DNA from: an uncultured cyanobacterium
GTDB lineage: Bacteria; Cyanobacteriota; Cyanobacteriia; Cyanobacteriales; FACHB-T130
Length of the DNA: 64,000 nucleotides
NCBI GenBank assembly: GCA_936920195.1
Contig: CAKZHE010000265.1
Coordinates: 1 to 64,000, forward strand
Direction: 5' to 3'
The translations under genes and the position numbers were made by a program. Below, in pieces: positions 7,841 through 17,896 of this stretch (the stretch's first letter is position 1; every line of letters begins with the position of its first letter). The notes beneath the pieces are model-generated. The model had not been told where the DNA came from. It searched no databases and worked only from the letters and a program-made list of their open reading frames with translations.

Positions 7841-8410
7841 GTGGGTCTATTTGATGATGTCAGTCGGTTTTTAGAAACCCGCTTAGAAGAATTTCTGCGG
7901 AACAATCCTCATCTAGAGTTACAGGCGCTAGAGGAGCAGCTGCGGGAACAGGAGAAAGACGTACTGCGATTAATTATCGATCTGCAAAAACAAGAAAAAA
8001 CCTCCCAGGACAGTATTTTGGCAACAGCGGAAGAGATTAAACTGTGGCATAGTCGGATTGAAAAAGCCAAGGCAGCTGGCAAACTGGATTTAGCGCAAGC
8101 GGCTCAAGAACGAGAAGCCACCCTATTGCGACAAGGCAACCAACTCTGGGGGCAAATGCAAGGACTGAAGGCTAGAATTAAGCAGTCTAAGGATTTGCAG
8201 CAACAAATCCAAGCTCGCCAGCAGGAAGTTCGCATTAAGGCGGCACAAGTACAAACCGCCCGGGCTACTCCTAAGACTGATTGGGATACGACAGGATGGA
8301 ACCAGAGTAATGATGGCACTAAATTTAAGGACAAAACCCTAGAGGAGAAATTCCGGCGCTGGGAAGCAGAACAAGAGTTGGAGCGCATGAAGCGCGATTT
8401 GAATAAATAA
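7841..8410 (+). CDS. TIGR04376 family coiled-coil protein
   Basis: 189 residues beginning at a GTG preceded by TAAGGAG. The N-terminus MGLFDDVSRFLETRLEEFLRNNP and the long Gln/Glu/Lys-rich coiled coil (about 25-140) fit the cyanobacterial family TIGR04376, of unknown function. The C-terminal part has DWDTTGWNQSNDGTKFKDKTLEEKFRRWEAEQEL in pieces typical of the family. It is soluble and has no signal peptide. It converges with the small membrane protein gene 8 bp downstream. Confidence 0.85.
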   Translation: MGLFDDVSRFLETRLEEFLRNNPHLELQALEEQLREQEKDVLRLIIDLQKQEKTSQDSILATAEEIKLWHSRIEKAKAAGKLDLAQAAQEREATLLRQGNQLWGQMQGLKARIKQSKDLQQQIQARQQEVRIKAAQVQTARATPKTDWDTTGWNQSNDGTKFKDKTLEEKFRRWEAEQELERMKRDLNK

Positions 8411-8418
8411 AAGACAAT

Positions 8419-8724
8419 TTATTCACTTGGGTGGGAATGGGGGCGTTCAATGGTAAAGGAGATGCTGGAAGTTGAGCGCCCAGTGGCAGGAGTGGGCGGA
8501 AATTGAGATGGGGTATCCTGGGGGGCTGGTGGGGGCGCGATTGCCTCTGACTGTTTTTCGGTAGCCTGAAAGGGTAAGCTCGCCCAACCTTCGTAATTGG
8601 AAGCGATCGCCAAAAATGCTCCTCCTAGAATATAAACTGGCAGCGGCAGGGTAAAGTGTTTCGCCCACTGGTAAAGTTCGGCGATCGCAAATAAAACTAA
8701 AAAGCTGGCAATCCATACTTTCAT
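8419..8724 (-). CDS. Small membrane protein with proline-rich tail, unknown
   Basis: 101 residues: an N-terminal hydrophobic helix (VWIASFLVLFAIAELYQW), a second one (PVYILGGAFLAIASNYEGW), then a Pro/Ser/Thr-rich tail. It converges with the TIGR04376 gene. I recognise no family. The start follows an AGGTTTTT region that is a weak ribosome-binding site. Confidence 0.6.
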   Translation of the reverse strand: MKVWIASFLVLFAIAELYQWAKHFTLPLPVYILGGAFLAIASNYEGWASLPFQATEKQSEAIAPPPAPQDTPSQFPPTPATGRSTSSISFTIERPHSHPSE

Positions 8725-8853
8725 AAAAACCTCAAGTTATGATGCTGGCTTCTTCCCAGATTAATATAGCGCTAAATTTCTGGCAAAACAATCTTTTGAT
8801 TTAGGGACTCCAAATCATTTAGGATGGCAATGAATCGCTACCAATAGCTAAAA

Positions 8854-11229
8854 ATGCTTGTAGATCCCAATCCCAACTTAACTCCTGCTACTGCCACCGA
8901 AATATCCGTAGCAGAATTGCGATCGCAGGCGATGGAACGCCTCCGCCAAGGCTTGCGGGAGGGGCAACAAAGTATGGCAGATTGGCAGGGAGGAGAATTA
9001 GCTGTTTCGGCGGTTCCCGGCGCTGGAAAGTCCACTGGGATGGCAGTGGCGGCGGCGCTGGCGGTGGCAAGGTATCAACTCAATAGCAAGCGGCAATTAA
9101 TTGTGGTTACTTTTACCCGTTCGGCAGCCGCAAATATTAAAGCCAAAATTCGCTCCTGCTTGCGAGAATTATCTTTGCCAATTACGGGTTTTGCCGTCCA
9201 TACTTTACACGGGTTGGCGCTGAATATTGCCACTCGCCATCCGGAACTTTCGGGTTTGAACTTAGAAAATTCCACTTTGGTGACGATGAATCAAAGTCAC
9301 CGATTAATTCGCGATTGCGTAGAGCGCTGGATTGCCAATCACTATCGTCAGTATGTGGGATTGTTGGAGGGGGTGCAATTTGACGGGGAAGAGACAGAAA
9401 GATTGCGCCGCCAGTCGGTATTGCGAACTGAAGTGTTACCTAACTTGGCAAGTATTGTCATTCACGAAGCCAAAAGTTCTGGGTTGCTGCCAGGGGATTT
9501 GTGGCGGATGGCGGCAGAGACAATTGATAATTATGGAATTTTGGCGATCGCTGCCGGACTCTACGAACAATATCAATATTTGCTGCGATCGCGCAATTTA
9601 ATCGACTATGACGAAATGATTTTGGCAGCGTTGCGCGTCCTGCAAAATTCCAGCGCTCGCCAAATTTGGCAAAATCAAGTTTTCGCCGTCTTTGAAGATG
9701 AAGCTCAGGATTCTACCCCCCTGCAAACGGAATTATTAGAAATTCTAGCTACTAACTCATCAGCACCAGAGCAATATCCCTTAGTAAAAACCACCAATTT
9801 AGTCCGCGTAGGCGACCCCAATCAAGCGATTAATTCCACCTTTACTCCCGCCGATCCCATTTATTTTAGAAGATTTTGTCAAGAATGTGCCAATCAAAAT
9901 CTCTTAGCTACAATGGATCGGGCTGGACGCAGTTCGCCAATTATTATTGCGGCAGCTAATTTTGTTTTGGAATGGGTTAATCGTACCTACAGCGATGCAG
10001 AAAAAAAGCCCAAAGATAACCAAGAAACTGATAACTTAATTTCCAATTCCTTTTTCAGTCCCCAAGCCATTCGCCCTGTAGCTCCCGGAGATCCTCAAAC
10101 CGATGCCAATCCAGCACCGACTGGCAAAGGCTTAGAAATTTACACCCCCAAAGACATTTATCGCTCAATAGAATTAATTGGCGAACGAGTAATTGCCTTA
10201 TTTGCCCAAGAACCTTTAGGAGCCGCCGCAGTCTTAGTCCGAGAAAATCGCCAAGGACGGTTTATTGCCGAACAATTAAGTTATTTACAACGCCAACACA
10301 AAATTCCGGTTTATGAAGTTTCCGAAAGCGATCGCCATTCCCATGTTCCCGCAGAAATTTTAGCAATTCTCCAATTTATTGACCGTCCCCACTCCTCCGA
10401 TTATCTCAAAACCGCCTTAGAAACCTTAGTGCGCCGCCAATTAATTCCCACCCAAGATCTTAATGCTCTAATTACCGAACCAGAAAAATTTCTCTATCCT
10501 GGTCCCCTCGATCCTCCCCAAACTATTCCCGTGAAAAAGGCACAATATTACTGTTGCCGTTTGCTGCGCGCCAAATTAGAACTACCTTATTTTCACTTAA
10601 TTTCTTTCGTCGCCCTAACTTTAAAATATGACCAATCCGAATTAGCCACCGCCGAAAAATTAGCGGAAAGAATTGCCCAACAGGTGAGTACCAGCGGTTC
10701 CCTAGGAGCCGCCCTAAATGTGTTAAGAGAAATCGTCAGTTCCGAAAGATTTGAAGCCATTGATATCGAAGAAACAGAGGAGCGCTATACCAGACGAGGA
10801 CAACTAACAATTATTACTATGCACAAAGCCAAGGGATTAGACTGGGATTATGTATTTTTACCCTTCTTACACGAAGATAGCATTCCCGGTAGTCCTTGGG
10901 TTCCCACCGGAGCGCAGTTTCTGGGAGATTTTACCTTAGCAGATGTGGCGCGCGCGCAGATTCGCGCTCGTCTCCACGGACAACCCATTCCCGATCCGGC
11001 AACAGCTTGGGAGCAGGCAGCGCAATTGAAGACAGCAGAAGAGTTTCGGTTGCTGTATGTGGCAATGACGAGAGCCAAAAGATTGCTGTGGATGTCTGCC
11101 GAAGCGCGGGGACCATTCCGCTGGAATACCTTTAGCGATCGCCGGGGAGACAATTTACAGGAGAAAAAAGCCTGTCCAGTTCTACCTGCTTTAACCAAAC
11201 AATTTCCCCAATCAGCCATGAATAGTTAG
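8854..11229 (+). CDS. UvrD/Rep-like superfamily 1 DNA helicase
   Basis: 791-residue ATP-dependent 3'-5' helicase of the UvrD/PcrA group. Visible motifs: Walker A PGAGKST (55-61), motif Ia VVTFTRSAAANIKAKI, motif II DEAQDSTPLQ, motif III VGDPNQAIN, motif IV DRAGRSSPIIIAAANF, motif V TMHKAKGLDWDYVFLP and motif VI LLYVAMTRAKRLLW. The order and spacing are complete, so it should be active. It is longer than Rep and lacks a recognisable nuclease domain after motif VI, so it is not an AddA-type protein. It stands alone, without AddB or RecC-like partners. The likely role is DNA repair or clearing of replication blocks. Confidence 0.9.
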   Translation: MLVDPNPNLTPATATEISVAELRSQAMERLRQGLREGQQSMADWQGGELAVSAVPGAGKSTGMAVAAALAVARYQLNSKRQLIVVTFTRSAAANIKAKIRSCLRELSLPITGFAVHTLHGLALNIATRHPELSGLNLENSTLVTMNQSHRLIRDCVERWIANHYRQYVGLLEGVQFDGEETERLRRQSVLRTEVLPNLASIVIHEAKSSGLLPGDLWRMAAETIDNYGILAIAAGLYEQYQYLLRSRNLIDYDEMILAALRVLQNSSARQIWQNQVFAVFEDEAQDSTPLQTELLEILATNSSAPEQYPLVKTTNLVRVGDPNQAINSTFTPADPIYFRRFCQECANQNLLATMDRAGRSSPIIIAAANFVLEWVNRTYSDAEKKPKDNQETDNLISNSFFSPQAIRPVAPGDPQTDANPAPTGKGLEIYTPKDIYRSIELIGERVIALFAQEPLGAAAVLVRENRQGRFIAEQLSYLQRQHKIPVYEVSESDRHSHVPAEILAILQFIDRPHSSDYLKTALETLVRRQLIPTQDLNALITEPEKFLYPGPLDPPQTIPVKKAQYYCCRLLRAKLELPYFHLISFVALTLKYDQSELATAEKLAERIAQQVSTSGSLGAALNVLREIVSSERFEAIDIEETEERYTRRGQLTIITMHKAKGLDWDYVFLPFLHEDSIPGSPWVPTGAQFLGDFTLADVARAQIRARLHGQPIPDPATAWEQAAQLKTAEEFRLLYVAMTRAKRLLWMSAEARGPFRWNTFSDRRGDNLQEKKACPVLPALTKQFPQSAMNS

Positions 11230-11277
11230 AAATTTAAATGATACAAGACAATTATCAAAGATTAACTCTCACGAAAG

Positions 11278-11931
11278 TTATTGTAGGGATGTTTGCACCT
11301 GAGTCAAAAACCAAGCTCCCACCAATGTATTATCCATTTCGCGACTGCGCCGCAAACCTTCTTCCAGCAAGGCAATACTTAATCCTGGTAATATATCTGA
11401 CTCAACAATCCGTTGACTGCCACCATTAGCAATAATTCTAAAAGCAGTAATTTGCGTCTTTTTGACATTGACTACCCAATATTCCCTCACTCCCATTTCT
11501 TCATACAGAAGACGTTTTTCTCCTAAGTCGTCAGATAAAGAAGTGTCAGCCACTTCAATGACTAAATCTGGAGGTTGATTGGTATCTAAATTAACTACAG
11601 AGCTTCCTGTTGGCGCTAGTTTGACTCGTTCCCCAATGTAGTAAGAAGCATCTGGTTGTGCCTCTCTTAAACCTGGTTTCCGATAACTACAGTTAATCAA
11701 TAGTCTCATTGATATCGCTTTAGCAATACCAAATAAGTTGACTAATATGACAATAATTCCATTATTATCGGCATGGTCAGATCCAACTGGAGACATTTCA
11801 ATCCTCATCTCTTCGTTGTAATAGTAGCATTTAGCTTTTTCATATTCTGGCTTTTCAACTTCCTGAATATATTCATCCCAAGTTACTTGGAACCAGGTAT
11901 CAGTCGGTAGTTTTATTTGGAGCATATTCAT
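11278..11931 (-). CDS. Uma2 family (DUF820) restriction-endonuclease-like protein
   Basis: 217 residues with the PD-(D/E)XK-like core of Uma2 proteins: PPDLVIEVADTSLSDDLGEKR in segments, followed by YEEMGVREYWVVNV. These proteins are present in tens of copies in many cyanobacteria; their cellular role is unproven. The upstream part (FQVTWDEYIQEVE) is also typical. It converges with the helicase gene. It seems intact. Confidence 0.85.
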   Translation of the reverse strand: MNMLQIKLPTDTWFQVTWDEYIQEVEKPEYEKAKCYYYNEEMRIEMSPVGSDHADNNGIIVILVNLFGIAKAISMRLLINCSYRKPGLREAQPDASYYIGERVKLAPTGSSVVNLDTNQPPDLVIEVADTSLSDDLGEKRLLYEEMGVREYWVVNVKKTQITAFRIIANGGSQRIVESDILPGLSIALLEEGLRRSREMDNTLVGAWFLTQVQTSLQ

Positions 11932-11967
11932 AAATTACCTCGGAGATTGGCGGGGCGATCGCAGTAT

Positions 11968-14244
11968 TTAGCTTGTAGTTTGATTTTGCTGTCTCTTATA
12001 ACTAGAATATTGATAGTAGTAATGATAAGAATTAGTCGTGTAATTCTTGACTCCATTAGCAACTATCCCTAAGATTGGCGCACGAGAAATTCTTAATTCA
12101 TCTAATACTTGAGCTAAGGCAGAACGGTTTGTCCTGCCTAGTCCAACTACGACAAACATTCCATCAGCACGAGCAGCTAGTAATCTGGCATCTGCCAAAC
12201 CAATCATGGGAGGCGTATCAAAAATCACCAGATCGAAATTTGATTGAAATCCTTCGACTAAACTCTGCATTTTTTGTGATGATAGCAGTCTAGTAGGATC
12301 GGGAGGAATTTGTCCGGCAGTAATCACAAATAGACTGTCTTCCACCGGAGAATGTTGAATCAAGTCATCAACATTCATATCGCTAGAAATGGCATTGCTA
12401 AGACCCCAAACATTCGGTAAATCAGTTAATATATGCACTTGTGGTCTTCTCAAATCTGCATCTACTAATAGCACTCTCTGACCCATTGCAGCAGCGGCTT
12501 GGGCTAAATATGTTGCTACTGTGGATTTACCATCGGCGGGTAAAGATGAAGTCACTACCAAAGAACGAATTGGTCGATCTGGACTAAGAAAATACAAATT
12601 TGCGTGTAGTCCTCGAAAAGATTCTAAAAAGGGAGAAGCCGTATAATTAGACTGATTGAGCAAATAATTAGTTTGATTAGCTTCGACATTTTGAGTTTGC
12701 GGTTGTTTATGCGTCAGTTGTTTATTGAAAGGAATCATTCCTAAAACAGGCAGTTTAGTGCTATCTTTCAACTCTTCAGTAGAGTGAAACACATTATCTA
12801 GCTTGTCTGCCAAAAATGCGGCGGCGACACCTGCCAGTAACCCAGAAACTATACTCACAATCACGCCACGCGGTATATTAGGCGAGATCGGAATTCCCGG
12901 TTTTTGCGGTTCAGAAATCTGTTGCCAAGGTAATGTATTTCGGGCTGACTCAATTTGTAAGGCTTCCTGGACAGCTAGGAAGCGAGTTAAACTGTCGGTG
13001 GCTACCTGTAGTTCTCTCTGTAAATCTGTATACTGGCGAGCCACGATTGGCAGCTGTTTGATATCTTGATTGAGCAAGCCTTCAAATTGGGCGATCGCTG
13101 CATTGCGAATTTGCAATATTTGCAATTGACTTTCGGTTTGGATCAGTTGCTGGGTTAAAGCTACTCGGATGCTATTCGGAGAGGTGCTTTGAGGATTTAT
13201 ACTGCTATCAGCAGTGCGACTGCCGATGACTTGTTGTGCTTCTTCTCGCAGCAAGGGTAACAGGTTTTGCCGTTGTTCTTGTAATGTTTTTAGACTAGGA
13301 TTATCGGGCAAAAAACGGGCTGATTCAATGGCAATTTTGGTTTCTACTTCTTGCAGTTTAGCTAGCAATTGCTGGTAGCGAGGAGCTTCGCTCAGTGCTG
13401 ATGCTGTCATAGCTTCCTCTGGTGATAGTCCTAGCTGTTTTTGCAGATTGCTATAAAGCGATTGAGCTTCAGTAAGCTGGGTTTGAGTTTCTTGGCGCTG
13501 TTTGTTAATATCGTTCAACCGTGTAGAGAGGAGTTGTCCTTGAGTTTGGGGATCGAGGAGTTTGTATTCTTGCCTAAATTGTTGTAATTTGCCCTGAAGC
13601 TTATCAACTCGTTCCCGAAGTTTCGGCAGTTGGTCTTCGACAAACTGAATTCCTTGTTTAACACTAGTTTGTTGCTCTCGCGCTGAATATTTAATATAAC
13701 CGCTAGAGATTTGATCTAATACGAATTTGACTTTTTCTGGATCGGAATCTTGATAACGTACTTCTAGAATTTTGGTGTCTCCGATTCGGACAATTATCAA
13801 TTTACTTAGCAAATTACCATAATTAACCTCTGGATATTTTTCTTGAATTTTTTCGATAATTTGACCCATCAACTGGGGACTGGATAAAACTTTGATTTGA
13901 GTGGAATAATCCATTCTTTCTGATGCCCCACCACCATTAATTTTGCTCAGACTTTGGTTTAGTTCGTCAAATTTGTCCCCGCCCATGATTGGTCCAACTA
14001 AAAGTTGGAATCCACTTTGGTAAATGGGAATTTCTCGAAAAGTGTTCGCTGTCAATCCAGATGCCACCAAAACTCCTACTCCGGCAAATAGCAGCCAGCG
14101 GCGGCGCAAGAGGGCGATCGCTTTTGCCCCATCAAATCGCCCTTCATCTCCACTGGGCAGTCCGATGGCAGGGGCAGAAAATGATCCTTCTGGTTGGCTA
14201 TTCCGCTGGGGAATCGAAGGTTGAAAATCTTCTCTAGAATTCAT
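11968..14244 (-). CDS. Wzc-type polysaccharide co-polymerase with BY-kinase domain
   Basis: 758-residue inner-membrane protein that controls chain length and export of extracellular polysaccharide. It has two membrane helices (about 48-68 and 460-480), a Wzz-like periplasmic region with long coiled coils (about 190-440), then a cytoplasmic tyrosine autokinase: Walker A PADGKST near 566, Walker A' VLLVDADLRRP, and Walker B LVIFDTPPM. The C-terminal tail has seven tyrosines (NYTTNSYHYYYQYSSY), the autophosphorylated cluster of BY-kinases. It reads away from the GT4 gene at 14666; the Wza-like gene lies further on, also on the minus strand, so the three form the left end of the polysaccharide locus. 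Confidence 0.92.
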   Translation of the reverse strand: MNSREDFQPSIPQRNSQPEGSFSAPAIGLPSGDEGRFDGAKAIALLRRRWLLFAGVGVLVASGLTANTFREIPIYQSGFQLLVGPIMGGDKFDELNQSLSKINGGGASERMDYSTQIKVLSSPQLMGQIIEKIQEKYPEVNYGNLLSKLIIVRIGDTKILEVRYQDSDPEKVKFVLDQISSGYIKYSAREQQTSVKQGIQFVEDQLPKLRERVDKLQGKLQQFRQEYKLLDPQTQGQLLSTRLNDINKQRQETQTQLTEAQSLYSNLQKQLGLSPEEAMTASALSEAPRYQQLLAKLQEVETKIAIESARFLPDNPSLKTLQEQRQNLLPLLREEAQQVIGSRTADSSINPQSTSPNSIRVALTQQLIQTESQLQILQIRNAAIAQFEGLLNQDIKQLPIVARQYTDLQRELQVATDSLTRFLAVQEALQIESARNTLPWQQISEPQKPGIPISPNIPRGVIVSIVSGLLAGVAAAFLADKLDNVFHSTEELKDSTKLPVLGMIPFNKQLTHKQPQTQNVEANQTNYLLNQSNYTASPFLESFRGLHANLYFLSPDRPIRSLVVTSSLPADGKSTVATYLAQAAAAMGQRVLLVDADLRRPQVHILTDLPNVWGLSNAISSDMNVDDLIQHSPVEDSLFVITAGQIPPDPTRLLSSQKMQSLVEGFQSNFDLVIFDTPPMIGLADARLLAARADGMFVVVGLGRTNRSALAQVLDELRISRAPILGIVANGVKNYTTNSYHYYYQYSSYKRQQNQTTS

Positions 14245-14665
14245 TATTTCACTCCTGCTTCCTTAATAGGGGGTTTGACCCCTCGTATAGAGATAGAGAA
14301 ATATAGAGTATAATATAAGCAGTTACATATACTCCAACAAATCCTAGCTTTGTTTAGGGGGGAATAGTCTGGTGGAATATGAATAGATCTCATGTCTGGA
14401 TTTTGTGGGTTGCTTCTAGTTTAATTGTATTTAATTCTAGAAATTAGAATTTTAAATGGCCTTTGAGTGAATATTAGGGGAGGAAATTTTTTCAGATATC
14501 TCCTTTTGGTAGCTTTCTAGAGTTTATACTAAATTTACCCAAACTCTCGAATGCCGCACCATAGTAATATTACGAGGCGAATATTCTCCTAGCAATGTTA
14601 CTCGGTTGACACTGACCAGTAGTAGAAATTAAAGTGGAGAGCATTAGCTGAGGAAAACTGTTGAT
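14245..14665. promoter_or_regulatory. Divergent intergenic region at the left end of the polysaccharide locus
   Basis: 421 bp, AT-rich, between the divergent Wzc and GT4 genes. It holds a short hairpin GGGGGT-TTG-ACCCC (about 14269-14282) and a TATAAT at 14309-14314 on the plus strand without a matching -35. No open frame of interest was found. It must contain promoters for both directions; none can be fixed by eye. Confidence 0.35.
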
Positions 14666-15991
14666 ATGAGGAATACTAATAGTTGCAAAGGCTGTAAATT
14701 TGCCAGATTGTGTATTATTACGCAGTTTTACCCACCAGACTATGCAGCTACCGGACAATTAATTGAAGAATTGGCGAATCAGTTAGGGGAGATGGGGTTT
14801 GCAGTTGACATATTTACTGGGCAGCCCGGATATGCTTTCGATCAAGAATCTGCTCCAGCTAGAGAAAATTTAGGGGCGGTGTCAGTACAGCGATCGCGCT
14901 CTACTAGGATTTGGGCTAAACGACTGCGGGGGAAAGCAATTAGCGGCATATTATTCTGCTTGAGAGCGGGATTGCATTTGCTGAAAATCCTGCTCACCAG
15001 AGATAAAAAAACTGCTGGGAGCAATGTTTTAATTGTGACGACAGCCCCGCCATTCTTGCCAATATTAGGATATCTCGCTAATTTATGCTTTAATTTACCC
15101 TATATTTGCGTTTTGTACGATATATACCCAGACATTGCGGTGGAATTAAAGGTTGTTTCTGCCCAAAGTTGGTTAGTACGCGGTTGGAATCTGATTAATC
15201 GTGCCATTTGGAAACGGGCGATCAAAATTGTCGTCCTGAGCGACTCAATGAAAAATAGGGTAGCGGCAAAATGTCCAGAAATCGCGGATAAAATCGCGGT
15301 CATTCCCACTTGGGCAGATCCTAATTTGATCGTACCCATTCCCAAAGCGCAAAATTGGTTTGCTCAACAATTCAACATTGTTGATAAATTTACTGTCCTC
15401 TACTCTGGCAATATGGGTAGGTGTCACGATCTGGAGACAATTTTAGAAGCTGCCACCAGTTTACGCTCCGAACCAATTCAATTTGTCTTCATCGGTAACG
15501 GGGCTAATCGACCAGCATTTATTGAGAAAGTTAAGAATTTGGGGTTGGAAAATTGTCTGTTTTTACCTTACCAGGATAAAAAAGATCTCCCCTATTCGTT
15601 GACTGCTTGCGATCTATCTTTGGTCAGCATTAAGTCAGGAATGGAAGGTTTAGTTGTACCTAGTAAGTTTTATTCAGCTTTAGCGACAGGGCTACCTGTA
15701 GCGGTAATTTCTGGCAGCAATACCGATCTCTATCAGTTAGTCAAGAAGGCTAAATGCGGTGGAGCCTTTACTAATGGCAATAGCAGGGGTTTAGCTAATT
15801 TCATTCGCTACTTAGCTGCGGATAGGGAAGTTGCCCAACAGATGGGAAATTCTGGACGTTCTTATCTCCAGGAAAATTTTACCCTGGAAATTGTGGCAAA
15901 AAAATATGCCCAAATTCTGTGCAGTCCGGATTTAGAGCTAATCAATGTAAGAGAGCTAGCGAAAGATCCCAAATATGTTCAAGAAACCTAA
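14666..15991 (+). CDS. GT4-family glycosyltransferase (WcaI-like)
   Basis: 441-residue GT-B fold glycosyltransferase. The N-terminal acceptor domain begins CIITQFYPPDYAATGQLIEELA, typical of WcaI-like enzymes, and includes VTTAPPFLPILGYLANLC and YDIYPDIAVELKV. The C-terminal nucleotide-sugar domain shows VLYSGNMGRCHDLETILEAA and a variant of the EX7E region (GMEGLVVPSKFYSALATG). It would transfer a sugar to a lipid-linked intermediate at the cytoplasmic membrane face. Its last 36 bp overlap the 3' end of the convergent Wza-like gene. Confidence 0.88.
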   Translation: MRNTNSCKGCKFARLCIITQFYPPDYAATGQLIEELANQLGEMGFAVDIFTGQPGYAFDQESAPARENLGAVSVQRSRSTRIWAKRLRGKAISGILFCLRAGLHLLKILLTRDKKTAGSNVLIVTTAPPFLPILGYLANLCFNLPYICVLYDIYPDIAVELKVVSAQSWLVRGWNLINRAIWKRAIKIVVLSDSMKNRVAAKCPEIADKIAVIPTWADPNLIVPIPKAQNWFAQQFNIVDKFTVLYSGNMGRCHDLETILEAATSLRSEPIQFVFIGNGANRPAFIEKVKNLGLENCLFLPYQDKKDLPYSLTACDLSLVSIKSGMEGLVVPSKFYSALATGLPVAVISGSNTDLYQLVKKAKCGGAFTNGNSRGLANFIRYLAADREVAQQMGNSGRSYLQENFTLEIVAKKYAQILCSPDLELINVRELAKDPKYVQET

Positions 15992-17410
15992 ACCTCGCAA
16001 GAAGGGATTTAAAATTAATCCGAGAGTATCGCCAATTCCAGCTACATCAGAAGGCGTAACTACAACAATGTCATTCCTTTGTAAGATTGGGTTAGTGCGG
16101 TCATCTATACCGCGACTGAAATCGACCGCGATCGCCTGTTTGGAAACAGTACCATTTTCGTTGACATGAATCAAATCTACGGTAGTCCGAGCGCGTTCGT
16201 TAAAACCGCCAGCGGCGAGAATCGCCTGGTTTAAAGGTGTATTAGGCGGCACATCAATCGCCCCCGGTTTAGCAACTTCGCCAACTACACTAACTTTAAT
16301 TTTATCAGGAGAAAAACTAGCGTTGGCAATTTGAATTGCTTCGGCGGGATTAATTGCTACCGCTGTTGGCACGGCAATAGTATCGCCGTCTTGCAAGATG
16401 ATGTCTTGACTAATATCTCCGGTTTGCAATAATTGCCATATATCCACATTGATAATTTTTTCCGCACCAGATCGAGCTAGGCGGCGAATCTGAATTTGGC
16501 GAATATCAGCTTTGGGAGTAATGCCACCAGCAACTTGCAAGGCTCTGGTTAAGGTAGGTGGACTGCTTCCGGCACTACTAGATGTAGTTGTACCAGAATT
16601 ACCACCTTTGTCAGAACTGACAGGATAGGGACCGGGGCGAAATACTTCCCCAACTATGACTACTTTAATTGGTTCGGTAATTTTACCTGTAAAGTTAACT
16701 GTAGCTAATTGGCGATTTTCTGCTAAGTTAATGTCAGCAATAGTGGGTAGAAAAACTGTATCGCCATCTCGCAAGACAATGTTTTGCCGCAAGTCGCCAT
16801 TTTGGGATAATTCCCAAAGGTTAGCATCAATAATTTGGTCGGGACTACCTAACTGTTGCCGCCGCACCTGTACCCGCCGCAAATCGGCGCTTTGAGTTGT
16901 GCCTCCAGCTAGCTGAATTGCCTGGGTAATGGTAGGAAATTGCCTGCCGTCGGCGAGGGGGATGGTGTAGGCTCCAGGACGATTAATTTCCCCGGCAATG
17001 GCAATGGTGAGGGGACGGGCGGAGAGCAAACTAACTGTGAGAATGGGACGTTTAACGTAGCGAGCGTAACGTCCAGAAATTTCGGTGGCGGCTTGTTGCA
17101 GTGTCATCCCCTGGACTAGGATACCGCCGATGATGGGGAGATTGAGACTGCCATCAACTAAGACTTGATATTCGCCGTTATATTCGGGGACATCAACTAC
17201 GTCTAGGCGGATGCGATCGCCTGCTCCTAAAATATAGGCTGATTCTGCGCGAATCTCCCCCAAGGGCTGAGAGGAATTGGGGAAAATTGGCAATGTAATC
17301 GGGGTAATTTGAATTTTGGGGATCGTCGGCTCTTGGGCAAAAGATGGTAATGGGGCGATCGCTAAGGCTAGCAGAGTCAAACCACCGATTAATTGGGGAT
17401 TTTGGCGCAT
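15956..17410 (-). CDS. Wza-type polysaccharide export protein with SLBB domains
   Basis: 484 residues with a Sec signal peptide ending SFAQE near residue 27. A Poly_export domain (YILGAGDRIRLDVVDVPEYNG, then GSLNLPIIGGILVQGMTL) is followed by three SLBB-like domains, marked by IAGEINRPGAYTI, IVGEVFRPGPYPV and VVGEVAKPGAIDV, each with a following LADI- or TADI-like DIRQIQIRR segment. This is the outer-membrane/periplasmic channel partner of a Wzc kinase. No lipobox cysteine is visible, unlike E. coli Wza. The terminal hydrophobic end (NPFLRGLGFLNIFGIFR) may be an amphipathic membrane contact. Confidence 0.92.
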   Translation of the reverse strand: MRQNPQLIGGLTLLALAIAPLPSFAQEPTIPKIQITPITLPIFPNSSQPLGEIRAESAYILGAGDRIRLDVVDVPEYNGEYQVLVDGSLNLPIIGGILVQGMTLQQAATEISGRYARYVKRPILTVSLLSARPLTIAIAGEINRPGAYTIPLADGRQFPTITQAIQLAGGTTQSADLRRVQVRRQQLGSPDQIIDANLWELSQNGDLRQNIVLRDGDTVFLPTIADINLAENRQLATVNFTGKITEPIKVVIVGEVFRPGPYPVSSDKGGNSGTTTSSSAGSSPPTLTRALQVAGGITPKADIRQIQIRRLARSGAEKIINVDIWQLLQTGDISQDIILQDGDTIAVPTAVAINPAEAIQIANASFSPDKIKVSVVGEVAKPGAIDVPPNTPLNQAILAAGGFNERARTTVDLIHVNENGTVSKQAIAVDFSRGIDDRTNPILQRNDIVVVTPSDVAGIGDTLGLILNPFLRGLGFLNIFGIFR

Positions 17411-17896
17411 AGCAATTTTGTTGGCAAGAGGATTAAAATTCTAACTACAGCTAGAAGAAAGTAAATTGATTGACTATCCCGGATTAAGGTTGCCAGTCGA
17501 GATTAATCTTAATAGCCCTGCTGCTAGGGCTGATTTTTGCGACTCGATGGCAGAACCATTTTGGAACCATTTGTAATAGTCTGGGATTACCCAATTGTCC
17601 GCCTACCATTTTACCAAAAATAATTGGTTTAAAGCCCTGCCCTTTAGGGCATAAGAAGCTATACTAGAATCCTACGTTGTCGGGGCATCGACCGTTAGGT
17701 TAGGTGATGTAAGACGGGCTACGCCTGCTGTCACTGTTTGACCCTAGAATCCTCTGGGCTTTAGCCAGAGGAGTATGTCAAGGTCTTTGGGATATTTGGG
17801 GGTTTCTGAATTCTGTCCCCTTTTTCTCTCCTCCCATTGTGGCATCCCTGATTTTTTAATCTCAGCAAATAACCCTTCTGAACAGGAAGAATTATT
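17411..17896. repeat. Intergenic region with three small hairpin repeats
   Basis: 486 bp between the Wza-like gene and the outer-membrane protein gene. Three short stem-loops are visible: AGCCCT/AGGGCT at 17514-17531, GCCCT/AGGGC at 17634-17650, and CCTCTGG/CCAGAGG at 17751-17771. Their sequences resemble dispersed cyanobacterial palindromes. No credible gene is present; open frames on the minus strand extend from the downstream gene's shadow. Confidence 0.45.

Noticed and set aside
10848-11219. 123-residue minus-strand open frame opposite the helicase
   Set aside because: It is antisense to helicase motifs V and VI and has no independent support.
14309-14314. Sigma-70-type promoter at TATAAT
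   Set aside because: No acceptable -35 lies at a 16-18-bp spacing; it is noted only as part of the intergenic description.
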